The notes under the pieces are model-generated. The model was not told the DNA's origin. It was given only the letters and a program-made list of their open reading frames with translations, and did not search any database. From positions 65,702-129,701 of the forward strand of contig CBDEFY010000005.1 in assembly GCA_965237595.1 (NCBI GenBank): a stretch of 64,000 nt of DNA, written 5' to 3'. This document shows positions 25,426 through 33,241 of the stretch, in pieces. Each line of letters begins with the position of its first letter. Positions within the stretch are counted from its first letter, which is position 1. Position numbers and translations under genes: made by a program. Source of the stretch: UBA9611 sp965237595 (lineage in GTDB: Bacteria > Chloroflexota > Dehalococcoidia > Lucifugimonadales > UBA3495).

Positions 25426-26211
25426 ATGCCGGAGACCATGAACTTATCCCTGAGGGACGGCGAATTAGAAGCCGAGGTGCTGAAGGACGGCAGCGGCCCA
25501 CCCCTGCTGTACCTCCACGGCGCCATCGGCCAGAAGGGCTGGGCCCCGTTCTTGGACGCCTTGGCCCGGAAGTTCACGGTCTATGCCCCCTACCTGCCTG
25601 GCTATTCCAAGTCCAACGGGCTGGACCAGTTGCACGACTTAACCGACCTCACACTCTATCAATTCGAACTGCTCGACGCCTTGGACGTGCCCAAGGCCCA
25701 CGTGGTGGGCCATTTCTTGGGGGGGATGGTCGCCGCCGAGATGGCCGCGCTGTCCCCCAGCTATGTTGACCGTTTGGTCTTGGCGGCGCCCGCCGGGACT
25801 TGGCGCGATTCAGAACCGGTGGCCGACCTGCTGGCCATGACCACCAATCAACTACAGGACAATCTATGGTCTTCGGCCTCCAGCTCCATGAGTCTCTCCG
25901 CTGCGGATTTCGAGGCCAACTCCCGGCTGAAGGCGGAGCTTGCCGCCGACCGGATGCAGGACCTGACCGCCGCCGGAAAATTCCTCTGGCCCATCCCCGA
26001 CCGAGGACTGAATAGGCGGGCGTACCGCATCAAAGCACCGACACTGATTCTGTGGGGCGAGAACGACCGCATCATCCCCCCGGTCTACGCCGAGGACTTT
26101 TCCAAGCTGGTCCCTGGTTCTCAAATTTCGGTCCTGCCCAAAACGGGGCATCTGCTGATGATTGAACGCGCCGAAGTGTTCGCCGACGCCGTGGCTGGCT
26201 TTTTGAGCTAA
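25426..26211 (+). CDS. Alpha/beta hydrolase with Phe at the nucleophile position
   Basis: 261-residue alpha/beta hydrolase with LLYLHGAIGQKGWAPFLDAL (oxyanion region), the nucleophile elbow VVGHFLGGMVAAEMAA, LILWGENDRIIPP (acid Asp) and KTGHLLMIERAE (catalytic His). The elbow should read GHSLGG, but the codon is TTC (Phe), one transition from TCC (Ser). With no nucleophile it may be inactive, have a non-hydrolytic role, or be a mutant or base error. The start ATG 25426 has GGAGAA upstream. It follows the haloalkane dehalogenase by 37 bases, probably in one operon. Confidence 0.85.
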   Translation: MPETMNLSLRDGELEAEVLKDGSGPPLLYLHGAIGQKGWAPFLDALARKFTVYAPYLPGYSKSNGLDQLHDLTDLTLYQFELLDALDVPKAHVVGHFLGGMVAAEMAALSPSYVDRLVLAAPAGTWRDSEPVADLLAMTTNQLQDNLWSSASSSMSLSAADFEANSRLKAELAADRMQDLTAAGKFLWPIPDRGLNRRAYRIKAPTLILWGENDRIIPPVYAEDFSKLVPGSQISVLPKTGHLLMIERAEVFADAVAGFLS

Positions 26212-26313
26212 CCGCCGAGGTTCTCTAGTGGATGCCTTGGCCGGACACCATTTATCATATTTGCAATATTTCACCGGATTCAATCATCTTAGGTCCAATG
26301 CCAGGAGGTAAGC

Positions 26314-27171
26314 ATGGCGCCACCAAATAAACCGCAACTGGCAACTCTGGAAAATATCTTCCAAGAGATGGGCTCAGTAGCCGTGGCCTTCTCGGGCGGT
26401 GTGGATAGTGCCCTGGTCGCCGTCGCGGCCAACCGCGTGCTCGGCTCAAGGGCCTTGGCTGTAACCGCCGTGTCCCCGGCCCTGGCCCGGCGGGAACTGG
26501 AAGAGGCCACCAGCCTGGCCGAACGGTTCGGATTCGCTCACCGCCTCATCAACACAAATGAGATGGCCCAGGAAGGTTACGTGGCCAATTCGCCCCAGCG
26601 GTGCTACTTCTGCAAGACGGAGCTTTACACCCAATTAACCGAACTGGCCGACCAGGAGGGCTACCAGTGGGTAGTAAACGGCGCCAACACCGACGACATT
26701 GGAGACTACCGTCCCGGCATGGTGGCAGCGTCGGAACACCGGGTACGCAGCCCGATGGTGGAGGCCGGACTAACCAAAGCTGACGTCCGCGCCATCGCCA
26801 AGACCCTGGACATCCCGATCTGGGACAAGCCGGCCCAACCCTGCCTTTCCTCGCGGATCCCATACGGCATACCCGTAACGATTGAGAACCTATCGAAAAT
26901 TGAGCAGGCGGAAGACTATCTGAGAGGCCTGGGAATTAGAGAAGTGCGGGCCCGGCACCATGACCGCCTGTGCCGGATCGAGGTTGGCGAGGAAGAGATG
27001 GATTTCGCATTTGGCCACCGGCAAGAGATTGTCGCGGCTCTTAAGAAGATTGGCTACCTGTGGGTCTCTATGGATATGGCCGGTCTTCGTTCCGGGAGCC
27101 TTAACGACCAACTCAAACTCACCGCCTCAATCTCACCGCAAACGGGCAGAATAGCTGAGGCCAGAGCATGA
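26314..27171 (+). CDS. larE: ATP-dependent sacrificial sulfur transferase LarE
   Basis: 285 residues. The PP-loop AFSGGVDSALVAVAANR adenylates the substrate carboxylate, the segment CYFCKTELY follows, and DKPAQPCLSSRIPYG holds the conserved Cys that in single-Cys LarE enzymes gives up its sulfur. LarE converts the LarB product to the bis-thiocarboxylate pincer. GGAGG lies 8 bases before ATG 26314. Its stop overlaps larC (ATGA). Confidence 0.93.
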   Translation: MAPPNKPQLATLENIFQEMGSVAVAFSGGVDSALVAVAANRVLGSRALAVTAVSPALARRELEEATSLAERFGFAHRLINTNEMAQEGYVANSPQRCYFCKTELYTQLTELADQEGYQWVVNGANTDDIGDYRPGMVAASEHRVRSPMVEAGLTKADVRAIAKTLDIPIWDKPAQPCLSSRIPYGIPVTIENLSKIEQAEDYLRGLGIREVRARHHDRLCRIEVGEEEMDFAFGHRQEIVAALKKIGYLWVSMDMAGLRSGSLNDQLKLTASISPQTGRIAEARA

Positions 27172-28391
27172 GAATCGCCTATATCCAGCCCATCGGCGGG
27201 GCCAGCGGCGACATGATGCTCGGCGCCCTGACCGACTTGGGCATGCCCCTTGAACACCTGGAGGACGAGCTCAGCAAGCTGAAGGTCGACGGCTACCGCC
27301 TGGAAGCCAAGCAGGAGACCCGCTGCGAGATGCGGGGCACCTACTTGAAGGTAGTCTTAGAACAAACCGCGGAAGGCCCTACCCGCTACTCCCCCAAGCA
27401 GCTATTGGAAACCGTGGAGGGCAGCAGCCTGTCCCAGTCCGTCATAGACCGGTCCTGCCGGGTATTGAAGGCGTTGTGGAAGGCCGAAAGCCGGGTCCAC
27501 GGCGAAGCCCTAGACATCTTGGCGCTAGAGGAACTTGGCAGTGTCGACACCTTGGTCGATGTGGTCGGCTCGTCCATCGGATTTGAGTACCTGGGTGTGG
27601 AAGGATTCCACGCCGCGCCGCTGGTTCTTGGAAACGCCAGTCCTCCCCGCCGGGCGGGCGGCTATTCCAATCCCGCCCCTGCCACATTGGAGCTTATCGC
27701 TGCGACAGGCGCGCCGGTGGCAGGCGAAAACCCGATGTACGACAAGGCCGGCGAACTCACCACACCCACCGGAGCGGCCCTAATCACCACTCTGGCCGAC
27801 TTCAACCGCCCTGCTTTTGCCGTGGACCGGGTCGGAATAGGACTGGGAACTAAAGACCCGGCCGAGTTTTCCAACGCGCTGCGGGTGTGGCTGGGCGAGA
27901 CATCACAGGCAGATGAAGCGGAGAACGGGGCCGAGTACGGGGCGCAACGGGGCCAAGTTGTGCTGTTGGAGACCAACTTGGACGATGTGTCGGGCCTGGT
28001 ACTGGGATACACACAGGAGAGGCTCTTTGCGATTGGCGCGTTGGATGTTTGGAACACGCCCATACAGATGAAAAAGAACCGCCCTGGCACCGTGCTTTCA
28101 GCCCTGGTGCCCAAGGACAAGGAGCGGGAAGCGTCAGAATTGATACTGCGGGAGACCCCAACCTTGGGTGTTCGCACCCGTCCCGTCGACCGGTATGTTG
28201 CCGGCCGTGAGATGGTCACCATCGAGACCGAGCTGGGACCAATCGCAGTAAAGGTTAAGTTGTTGGACGGGACGGCAATCAGCGCCGCTCCGGAACCCGA
28301 TGAAGTCCGCCGGATTGCTTTGGAGACAGGGAGGCCTTTCCAAGAGGTTTACCAAAGGACTACAGAGGAAGCGCGGCGGCAATTGCTATAG
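27168..28391 (+). CDS. larC: Nickel-pincer cofactor nickel chelatase LarC
   Basis: 407 residues starting MRIAYIQPIGGASGDMMLGA, followed by LEELGSVDTLVDVVG, PVPG-like and TTPTGAAL segments, and a C-terminal ETNLDDVSGLVLGYTQERLF region with QMKKNRPGTVLSAL. LarC inserts Ni2+ into the pincer nucleotide using CTP. In Lactobacillus the gene is split by a programmed frameshift; here it is a single continuous frame. It is translationally coupled to larE. Confidence 0.93.
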   Translation: MRIAYIQPIGGASGDMMLGALTDLGMPLEHLEDELSKLKVDGYRLEAKQETRCEMRGTYLKVVLEQTAEGPTRYSPKQLLETVEGSSLSQSVIDRSCRVLKALWKAESRVHGEALDILALEELGSVDTLVDVVGSSIGFEYLGVEGFHAAPLVLGNASPPRRAGGYSNPAPATLELIAATGAPVAGENPMYDKAGELTTPTGAALITTLADFNRPAFAVDRVGIGLGTKDPAEFSNALRVWLGETSQADEAENGAEYGAQRGQVVLLETNLDDVSGLVLGYTQERLFAIGALDVWNTPIQMKKNRPGTVLSALVPKDKEREASELILRETPTLGVRTRPVDRYVAGREMVTIETELGPIAVKVKLLDGTAISAAPEPDEVRRIALETGRPFQEVYQRTTEEARRQLL

Positions 28392-28501
28392 CTAGGCCGG
28401 CCTCGTGCTGGCAAATCGATTCACCTCGAGGACCTGACGCAGGCTAAGAAAAGACCAGAATAAAGGGAGAGGGAAAATGTACGACTTCGCTAGATTTTCG
28501 G

Positions 28502-29197
28502 ATGCAGACCTGTAAAGAGTGCGGTGCCAATCTCGCGGCGTTGGGCGGCGGCAGTTCAAGTATGGAAGAAGCGGCCAACAAGATAGTGAATTATCTTTAC
28601 GACAACATCACCGATTCTTCGGGAAATAGAGCCAACGCCTTGGTCCGTTTCTACAAGACCCATCCGTACAATCAATTGGACTCGGGACTGCAGAGCTTCG
28701 CCCAAGGGATCCTGGGATCGGCCCCCAGTGATGACACGAATTGTCTGACCATGTTGGGAACTGTTGGAGACAATGAGGACTGGAAATCCCGGACCAAATC
28801 CAACGGACATCGCGCCATCCCCTTGGCTTCCGCCGAGATGGTTGCCAGCATCCCGATGATTTCCCGGCTGCTCACCCAGTTCGGCGTCGATGTCGGGTCG
28901 GTCATGCGTCCCGACCCCATGTTGATTGGCGACCTATCCGCAAAAACCTATAACACGTTCTATGTTCCCGAGGCCCCGGGCAGTTCTTACATCCCGGCTC
29001 AAGACGACTTCGTCATACCCAACGGCATCCAGTCTGTTCTGGGTTTTGGCGGTATCCTGTCTTCCGGAGAACTGTTCGTGGTAATCATGTTCTCCAAAGC
29101 CAGCATTCCCGCCGACGTGGCGAATAAGTTCAGCGCCGTGGGCTCCAGTGTTAAAGAAGCCGTTGAACCCTTCGTCGGCAACAAGGTCTTCGCCTAG
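28502..29197 (+). CDS. Unknown sensor-like domain protein inside the lar cluster
   Basis: 231 residues beginning MQTCKECGANLAALGGGSSS; the CX2C suggests half of a zinc ribbon. The body has IPLASAEMVASIPMISRLL, YVPEAPGSSYIPAQDDFVIP and GIQSVLGFGGILSSGELFVV, which resembles an uncharacterised domain I associate with the N-terminus of PAS/GAF sensor kinases. No kinase or other output domain follows. Start uncertain: an ATG at 28477 with a better ribosome site (GGGAGAGGG) opens a 12-codon frame (MYDFARFSDADL) that may be the true N-terminus, with a frameshift near 28500. Its place between larC and larB suggests a sensing role for nickel or cofactor, which is inference only. Confidence 0.6.
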   Translation: MQTCKECGANLAALGGGSSSMEEAANKIVNYLYDNITDSSGNRANALVRFYKTHPYNQLDSGLQSFAQGILGSAPSDDTNCLTMLGTVGDNEDWKSRTKSNGHRAIPLASAEMVASIPMISRLLTQFGVDVGSVMRPDPMLIGDLSAKTYNTFYVPEAPGSSYIPAQDDFVIPNGIQSVLGFGGILSSGELFVVIMFSKASIPADVANKFSAVGSSVKEAVEPFVGNKVFA

Positions 29198-29258
29198 CAT
29201 CGGACAAAAATCTGCGGGGACCGCCGGACGCATTTTTGCGTTCTCAGCAAATCACTGA

Positions 29259-30131
29259 TTGGCGCCAAAGAGAAACACCGCAAGGAGAGTCACCATCGAA
29301 GAGAGCCGCTTGAGGGCCCTTCTAACCAGGTTCAAAGACAATGGCATGACCGTGGATTCCGCCGTTGAAGAGCTGCGAGACCTGCCTTATCAAGACATTG
29401 GGTTCGCCAAGCTGGACCACCACCGGCCTCTGCGCACCGGCTGGCCCGAGGTTGTCTTTGGCCAGGGCAAGACACAGGAGCAGATCGCTCAGATAGTGAG
29501 CGCAATGAAGGGAAGGGGCCATCCGGTGTTGGTGACGAAAACAGACCAGGACACGTACCAAGCGGTGCTTCATGACACGCCGGAGGCCGAGTTCCACCAA
29601 CTGGCCAAATCCATCGTGGTCCCCGCACCCCAAACGGCGCCACTGAGGGAGGGGATAGTCGTGGTGACGGCCGGCACCGCGGACCTGCCCGTGGCCGAGG
29701 AAGCGGCGCTGACCGCAACCCTCATGGGCAACGATGTCGCCTTGGTGACCGACGTGGGGGTGGCCGGTCTCCACCGGCTGTTGGACCAGTTGCCTGTGCT
29801 CCAGAAGGCGCGGGTGATTGTCGTCGTGGCGGGGATGGACGCGGCCTTGGTCGGAGTGGTCGCCGGCTTGGTGTCGGTCCCGGTGATTGCGGTGCCCACC
29901 AGCACCGGCTACGGGGCCAGCTTCGATGGTCTGGCCGCATTGCTCAGCATGCTAAATAGCTGCGCCCCCGGGGTGGCGGTGGTCAACATCGATAACGGCT
30001 TCGGCGCGGGCCACATGGCCGCCCTGACCAACTGCGTTGGGGCAGATATCTCCGGTGGCGACGACGGCCCCGAATCATTAACCTGGTTATCGCCACAGAC
30101 GGCTGTTAGGGCTATTAGACCTCTCCTGTGA
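29259..30131 (+). CDS. larB: Nicotinic-acid adenine dinucleotide carboxylase LarB
   Basis: Up to 290 residues. DLPYQDIGFAKLDHHRPLRT and GWPEVVFGQGKTQEQI form the LarB N-terminal domain. The C-terminal AIR-carboxylase (PurE)-like domain has VVTAGTADLPVAEEAALTA, VVVAGMDAALVGVVAGL and VPTSTGYGASFDGLAALL. LarB carboxylates NaAD at pyridine C5 and hydrolyses the phosphoanhydride to start the pincer cofactor. TTG 29259 has no good ribosome site; AAGGAG at 29282-29287 sits 7 bases before an ATC (29295) in the same frame, so translation may start there or at TTG 29310. The stop overlaps the next small gene. Confidence 0.92.
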   Translation: MAPKRNTARRVTIEESRLRALLTRFKDNGMTVDSAVEELRDLPYQDIGFAKLDHHRPLRTGWPEVVFGQGKTQEQIAQIVSAMKGRGHPVLVTKTDQDTYQAVLHDTPEAEFHQLAKSIVVPAPQTAPLREGIVVVTAGTADLPVAEEAALTATLMGNDVALVTDVGVAGLHRLLDQLPVLQKARVIVVVAGMDAALVGVVAGLVSVPVIAVPTSTGYGASFDGLAALLSMLNSCAPGVAVVNIDNGFGAGHMAALTNCVGADISGGDDGPESLTWLSPQTAVRAIRPLL

Positions 30132-30268
30132 CCGCACGATGGGGCTGCCTGATTATCGGACTGTTCTTGACTGCGTTATTTCTATTGACACTGATCTCCA
30201 CCCGAATCTCAGGCCTGCCTTATTCCCAGGACACTGCCGGCGGAGCATTGACGCAAGCGGAGAAGTGA
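30128..30268 (+). CDS. 46-aa single-pass membrane peptide coupled to larB
   Basis: GTG 30128 overlaps the larB stop (GTGA). The frame gives MTARWGCLIIGLFLTALFLL, then TLISTRISGLPYSQ and a hydrophilic tail ending at TGA 30266. One clear membrane helix spans residues 6-24. The tight overlap argues for a real coupled gene, but nothing else supports function. If real, it could be a small anchor or transporter accessory linked to nickel-cofactor metabolism (speculative). Confidence 0.5.
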   Translation: MTARWGCLIIGLFLTALFLLTLISTRISGLPYSQDTAGGALTQAEK

Positions 30269-30374
30269 CGCTGGCGGCCGGAGACGGTTGATACCCCCAC
30301 GCCGCAGATCAAAATGGGGAGGACTGGAGACTAGCTAAGGGACTGGGCGGACCGCGGGAACCCGTGGGTGAGGG

Positions 30375-31337
30375 CTACAATTTCCGTACGTGCCAGACGA
30401 CGGTGCCAGCCAGTTGTTCCGGCCTTATTTCCACGTCCACGGTCGCACCCGTGGCCGTTCTCACACGGAGGTTCTCCCGGGTTATGTCGGTGACCACGCG
30501 TGAACTGCCATCCATGTCTATAACACAAAGGCTGCCGATGCTGGGCGTTTGGTCTGGGCACACCAAGAGCACATCACCATCGTGGATACCGTCCGGCGCC
30601 AGAGAATCGCCCCTGACCCGCAGACAATAGTCGTCGGGATGTCCCTGATCCATCTGCAAGGGCAGTGAGATAGTCCCCAAATCGCTAGTCCCAGATTCCG
30701 GAGTGGTTCCAGGTCCCACGTATCCTTTGATGGGCAGTACTGCCGTTGAATCGTCTCGTTCGGCAGCTTCTGCGGCCTCAAGCAGGGTGGAAATGGCCAC
30801 TCCGTAGGCCTCAGCCACCCGTCCTATCCGGCTGCTAGAAGGAGAAAACAGGCCCAGTTCCCATCTCCGGATGGTCACGGCGTCTACGCCTACCGCTTCT
30901 CCGGCGTGAGATTGGGTCCAGCCTCTTTGGTGCCTGAGGGAACGGAGATAGTCGCCGAGCCGCTTGCCGACCCGTCTTTTGGAGTTACGGCTCAATATTT
31001 GATGGCGTATCAGTCGTGGTCCCTCACCCATGGGTCGCGAGGCGGGAATTCTGAGGTATCCTGCGCGATGAGAGGCGTGAGTATTCCTTAACGATTCTGG
31101 TACGAGAATTTCTACAGAGTTCCCGACCAGTTCCTCCCGGTTGTAACCGAACAAGTTTTCTAGATGGCGATTGGTTTGGATAATGACGCCATCGTCGTCT
31201 ACCACGATAATGCCCTGAGGCTCTTCTTCCAAAATAGCATTGCTTCCGCTGCTAGTTTCTTGGACTTTCACCTTTCCTATCATCATCCCGATAACTGCGC
31301 CAACGATGACCAAAACCCGGACGGTATCCTCTGGGTA
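30375..31337 (-). CDS. PAS - XRE helix-turn-helix - S24/LexA-like regulator, 5' end cut by IS-A copy 3
   Basis: The frame is open back to the IS boundary at 31337 (YPEDTVRVLVIVGAVIGMMI), a hydrophobic segment that may be a membrane anchor. It then has part of a PAS domain (GIIVVDDDGVIIQTNRHLENLFGYNREELVG, quoted in two pieces: GIIVVDDDGVIIQ and NLFGYNREELVG), an XRE-type helix-turn-helix (RLGDYLRSLRHQRGWTQSHA), and an S24-like C-terminal domain (LRVRGDSLAPDGIHDGDVLL). The Ser of GDSLAP is present, but the usual catalytic Lys region reads GSSRVVTDI, so self-cleavage is doubtful. The PAS is short, ending near SRPMGEG. No start codon is certain; TTG 31313 is the first candidate. Confidence 0.7.
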   Translation of the reverse strand, partial: YPEDTVRVLVIVGAVIGMMIGKVKVQETSSGSNAILEEEPQGIIVVDDDGVIIQTNRHLENLFGYNREELVGNSVEILVPESLRNTHASHRAGYLRIPASRPMGEGPRLIRHQILSRNSKRRVGKRLGDYLRSLRHQRGWTQSHAGEAVGVDAVTIRRWELGLFSPSSSRIGRVAEAYGVAISTLLEAAEAAERDDSTAVLPIKGYVGPGTTPESGTSDLGTISLPLQMDQGHPDDYCLRVRGDSLAPDGIHDGDVLLVCPDQTPSIGSLCVIDMDGSSRVVTDITRENLRVRTATGATVDVEIRPEQLAGTVVWHVRKL

Positions 31338-31427
31338 TGAGGTGGACCCGGAAATTCGGACAGGTGGTTAAGTGAGAGTTCTGCTCCTAAAATAGCCACA
31401 GCTGTTGCTGTGAGGGAGGAGTGGGAC

Positions 31428-31712
31428 ATGTCAAAAGAGCGGAGGAAGCACAGCCCAACATTCAAGGCCAAGGTGGCCCTGGAAGCGGTGAAGGGTGAAG
31501 AGACGGTGGCCCAACTGGCCGCCCGCTACGAGGTCCATCCCGGGCAGATCCAGGCCTGGAAGAAGTCCTTGTTGGAAGGAGCGGTCGGCGTCTTTGGTGG
31601 GAACCAAGACAAACGCCAGAAGAGCGATGCGGTCCTTGTTGCCCGGCTCTATCAGCAGATCGGCCAACTGAAGGTTGAGCGGGATTTCTTGGCGGAGAGG
31701 CTCGGTCCATGA
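31428..31712 (+). CDS. IS-A copy 3 OrfA
   Basis: 94 residues, intact, with Val in LLEGAVG and Ala in KSDAVL (as in copy 4). Confidence 0.92.
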   Translation: MSKERRKHSPTFKAKVALEAVKGEETVAQLAARYEVHPGQIQAWKKSLLEGAVGVFGGNQDKRQKSDAVLVARLYQQIGQLKVERDFLAERLGP

Positions 31713-32653
31713 GCCGGGAGCGGCGGCGGGAGATGGTGGACCGGCGGCACCCAGCCTTGTCCACAGTGAGACAGTGCGCCTTACTGAGCATCAGCAGGTC
31801 CAGCCTAAACTACCGGCGCAAGGGGACTTGCTTGGAGAACCTGACCGTGATGAAGGCGATGGACCACCAGTACCTAAGTACCCCCTTCTACGGGTCGCGG
31901 CGCATGAGGGTCTGGCTGGGCACTCAAGGTCACAGGGTGAACCGGAAGCGGGTCCAGCGTCTGATGCGGACCATGGGACTACGTGCCATCTACCGGTGGC
32001 CCCGGACCAGCAAGCCGGGGCCAGGGCACAAGGTGTATCCCTGCCTCCTGAGCGGCATGGAGATCACCAGACCAAATCAGGTGTGGGCCGCCGACATCAC
32101 CTACATCCCCATGGCCAAGGGTTTCTTATACCTGGTGGCCATCATGGATTGGTACACGCGGTACGTGGTGGCCTGGCGTCTTTCCAACACCTTGGATGCT
32201 GATTTCTGTGTCGAGACATTGGAGGAAGCGCTTGGCAAGGGGAAGCCAGAGGTCTTCAACACCGACCAGGGCAGCCAGTTCACCGGCGAAGCCTTCACCG
32301 GTCTCCTAGAGCAGCACGGAGTGAGAATCAGCATGGACGGGAAGGGACGCTACACCGACAACATCTTGTTGGAGCGGCTGTGGCGCACGGTTAAGTACGA
32401 GGAGGTCTACCTGAAGGCCTACTCCAACGGGCGAGAAGCCAAGGCCGGGCTTGACGCATACTTCAGCTTCTACAACAACCAAAGACCCCACCAGGCCTTG
32501 GGCTACCGGACACCGGCTGAGGTGTTCAAAGGAGACTTGGCGCCATCAGATGAACGGTCAATCAATGGGAAACGGACACCAAGCAGAGCATTCTCAGACC
32601 TTGGAAAGACGGCGGAACTCTCACTTAGTTTTGCACCAAACCTGTCCAACTAA
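31709..32653 (+). CDS. IS-A copy 3 OrfB, DDE transposase
   Basis: 314 residues, DDE motifs intact. Has Cys in KVYPCLLSG (Tyr in the other copies) and the tail KRTPSRAF shared with copy 1. Confidence 0.92.
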   Translation: MSRERRREMVDRRHPALSTVRQCALLSISRSSLNYRRKGTCLENLTVMKAMDHQYLSTPFYGSRRMRVWLGTQGHRVNRKRVQRLMRTMGLRAIYRWPRTSKPGPGHKVYPCLLSGMEITRPNQVWAADITYIPMAKGFLYLVAIMDWYTRYVVAWRLSNTLDADFCVETLEEALGKGKPEVFNTDQGSQFTGEAFTGLLEQHGVRISMDGKGRYTDNILLERLWRTVKYEEVYLKAYSNGREAKAGLDAYFSFYNNQRPHQALGYRTPAEVFKGDLAPSDERSINGKRTPSRAFSDLGKTAELSLSFAPNLSN

Positions 32654-32667
32654 TTGGGTCCACCTCA

Positions 32668-33241
32668 ATATAAGTTTTAGTTGACGTTAAAAACATCTAT
32701 CAAGATACATGGATCCCTGTCCATATTTGTTATTAAAGTCCGGAGCAGATGCGGGAAATCCGATCTATCCGGCTTTAGCAGGACAGCGGCAGTGTTGATC
32801 CAACCTGAGAACTCGGACCAGCGACATCGTGCTGACCAAAATGATGTGCGTTTGACGGAAAGCGCTATCGCCAGCGCGACAGCCAAGTCCAGCAGGATCA
32901 GCCGGTTGTTTCATGGGAAGGCGATGCCTACGGGACACAAACATTCGACAGAGGTTGAATATCGGGCGAAGTCGACTAGGTGAATGGCACAGCCTCCGGA
33001 GACTCGCCAAAGTGTAAATCACAAACATTCCCAGAAGAAAGAGAAGCAACAGGGCCTTCTCGGACTTCCGGAAAAAGGAGACATTCACAGATGCAGCTAT
33101 AGCCCCTTCTCCCCTTTCAACAGGGGACATGCGACATCGGTATCAGTGGCACCAAACAATTGGCCCAGCGACGAGGAATCATCATTATTGGCAGTCTCGA
33201 ACTGGACCGGGTAACCCCAAACACAAGAGGAGAACCCTACA
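32668..33241. other. Non-coding or decayed stretch between IS-A copy 3 and the chemoreceptor
   Basis: 574 bases, AT-richer than average, with only short frames lacking recognisable features. The last 60 bases hold the ribosome site (AGGAGA) of the next gene. It may contain remains of whatever IS-A copy 3 joined here. Confidence 0.5.

Larger units (their letters stand above)
31338..32667 (+). mobile_element. IS-A copy 3
   Basis: 1330 bp with the TGAGGTGGACCC ends. Unlike copies 1, 2 and 4, the flanking triplets differ (GTA left, ATA right), so either a target base mutated or one flank was replaced by recombination or deletion. Confidence 0.93.
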
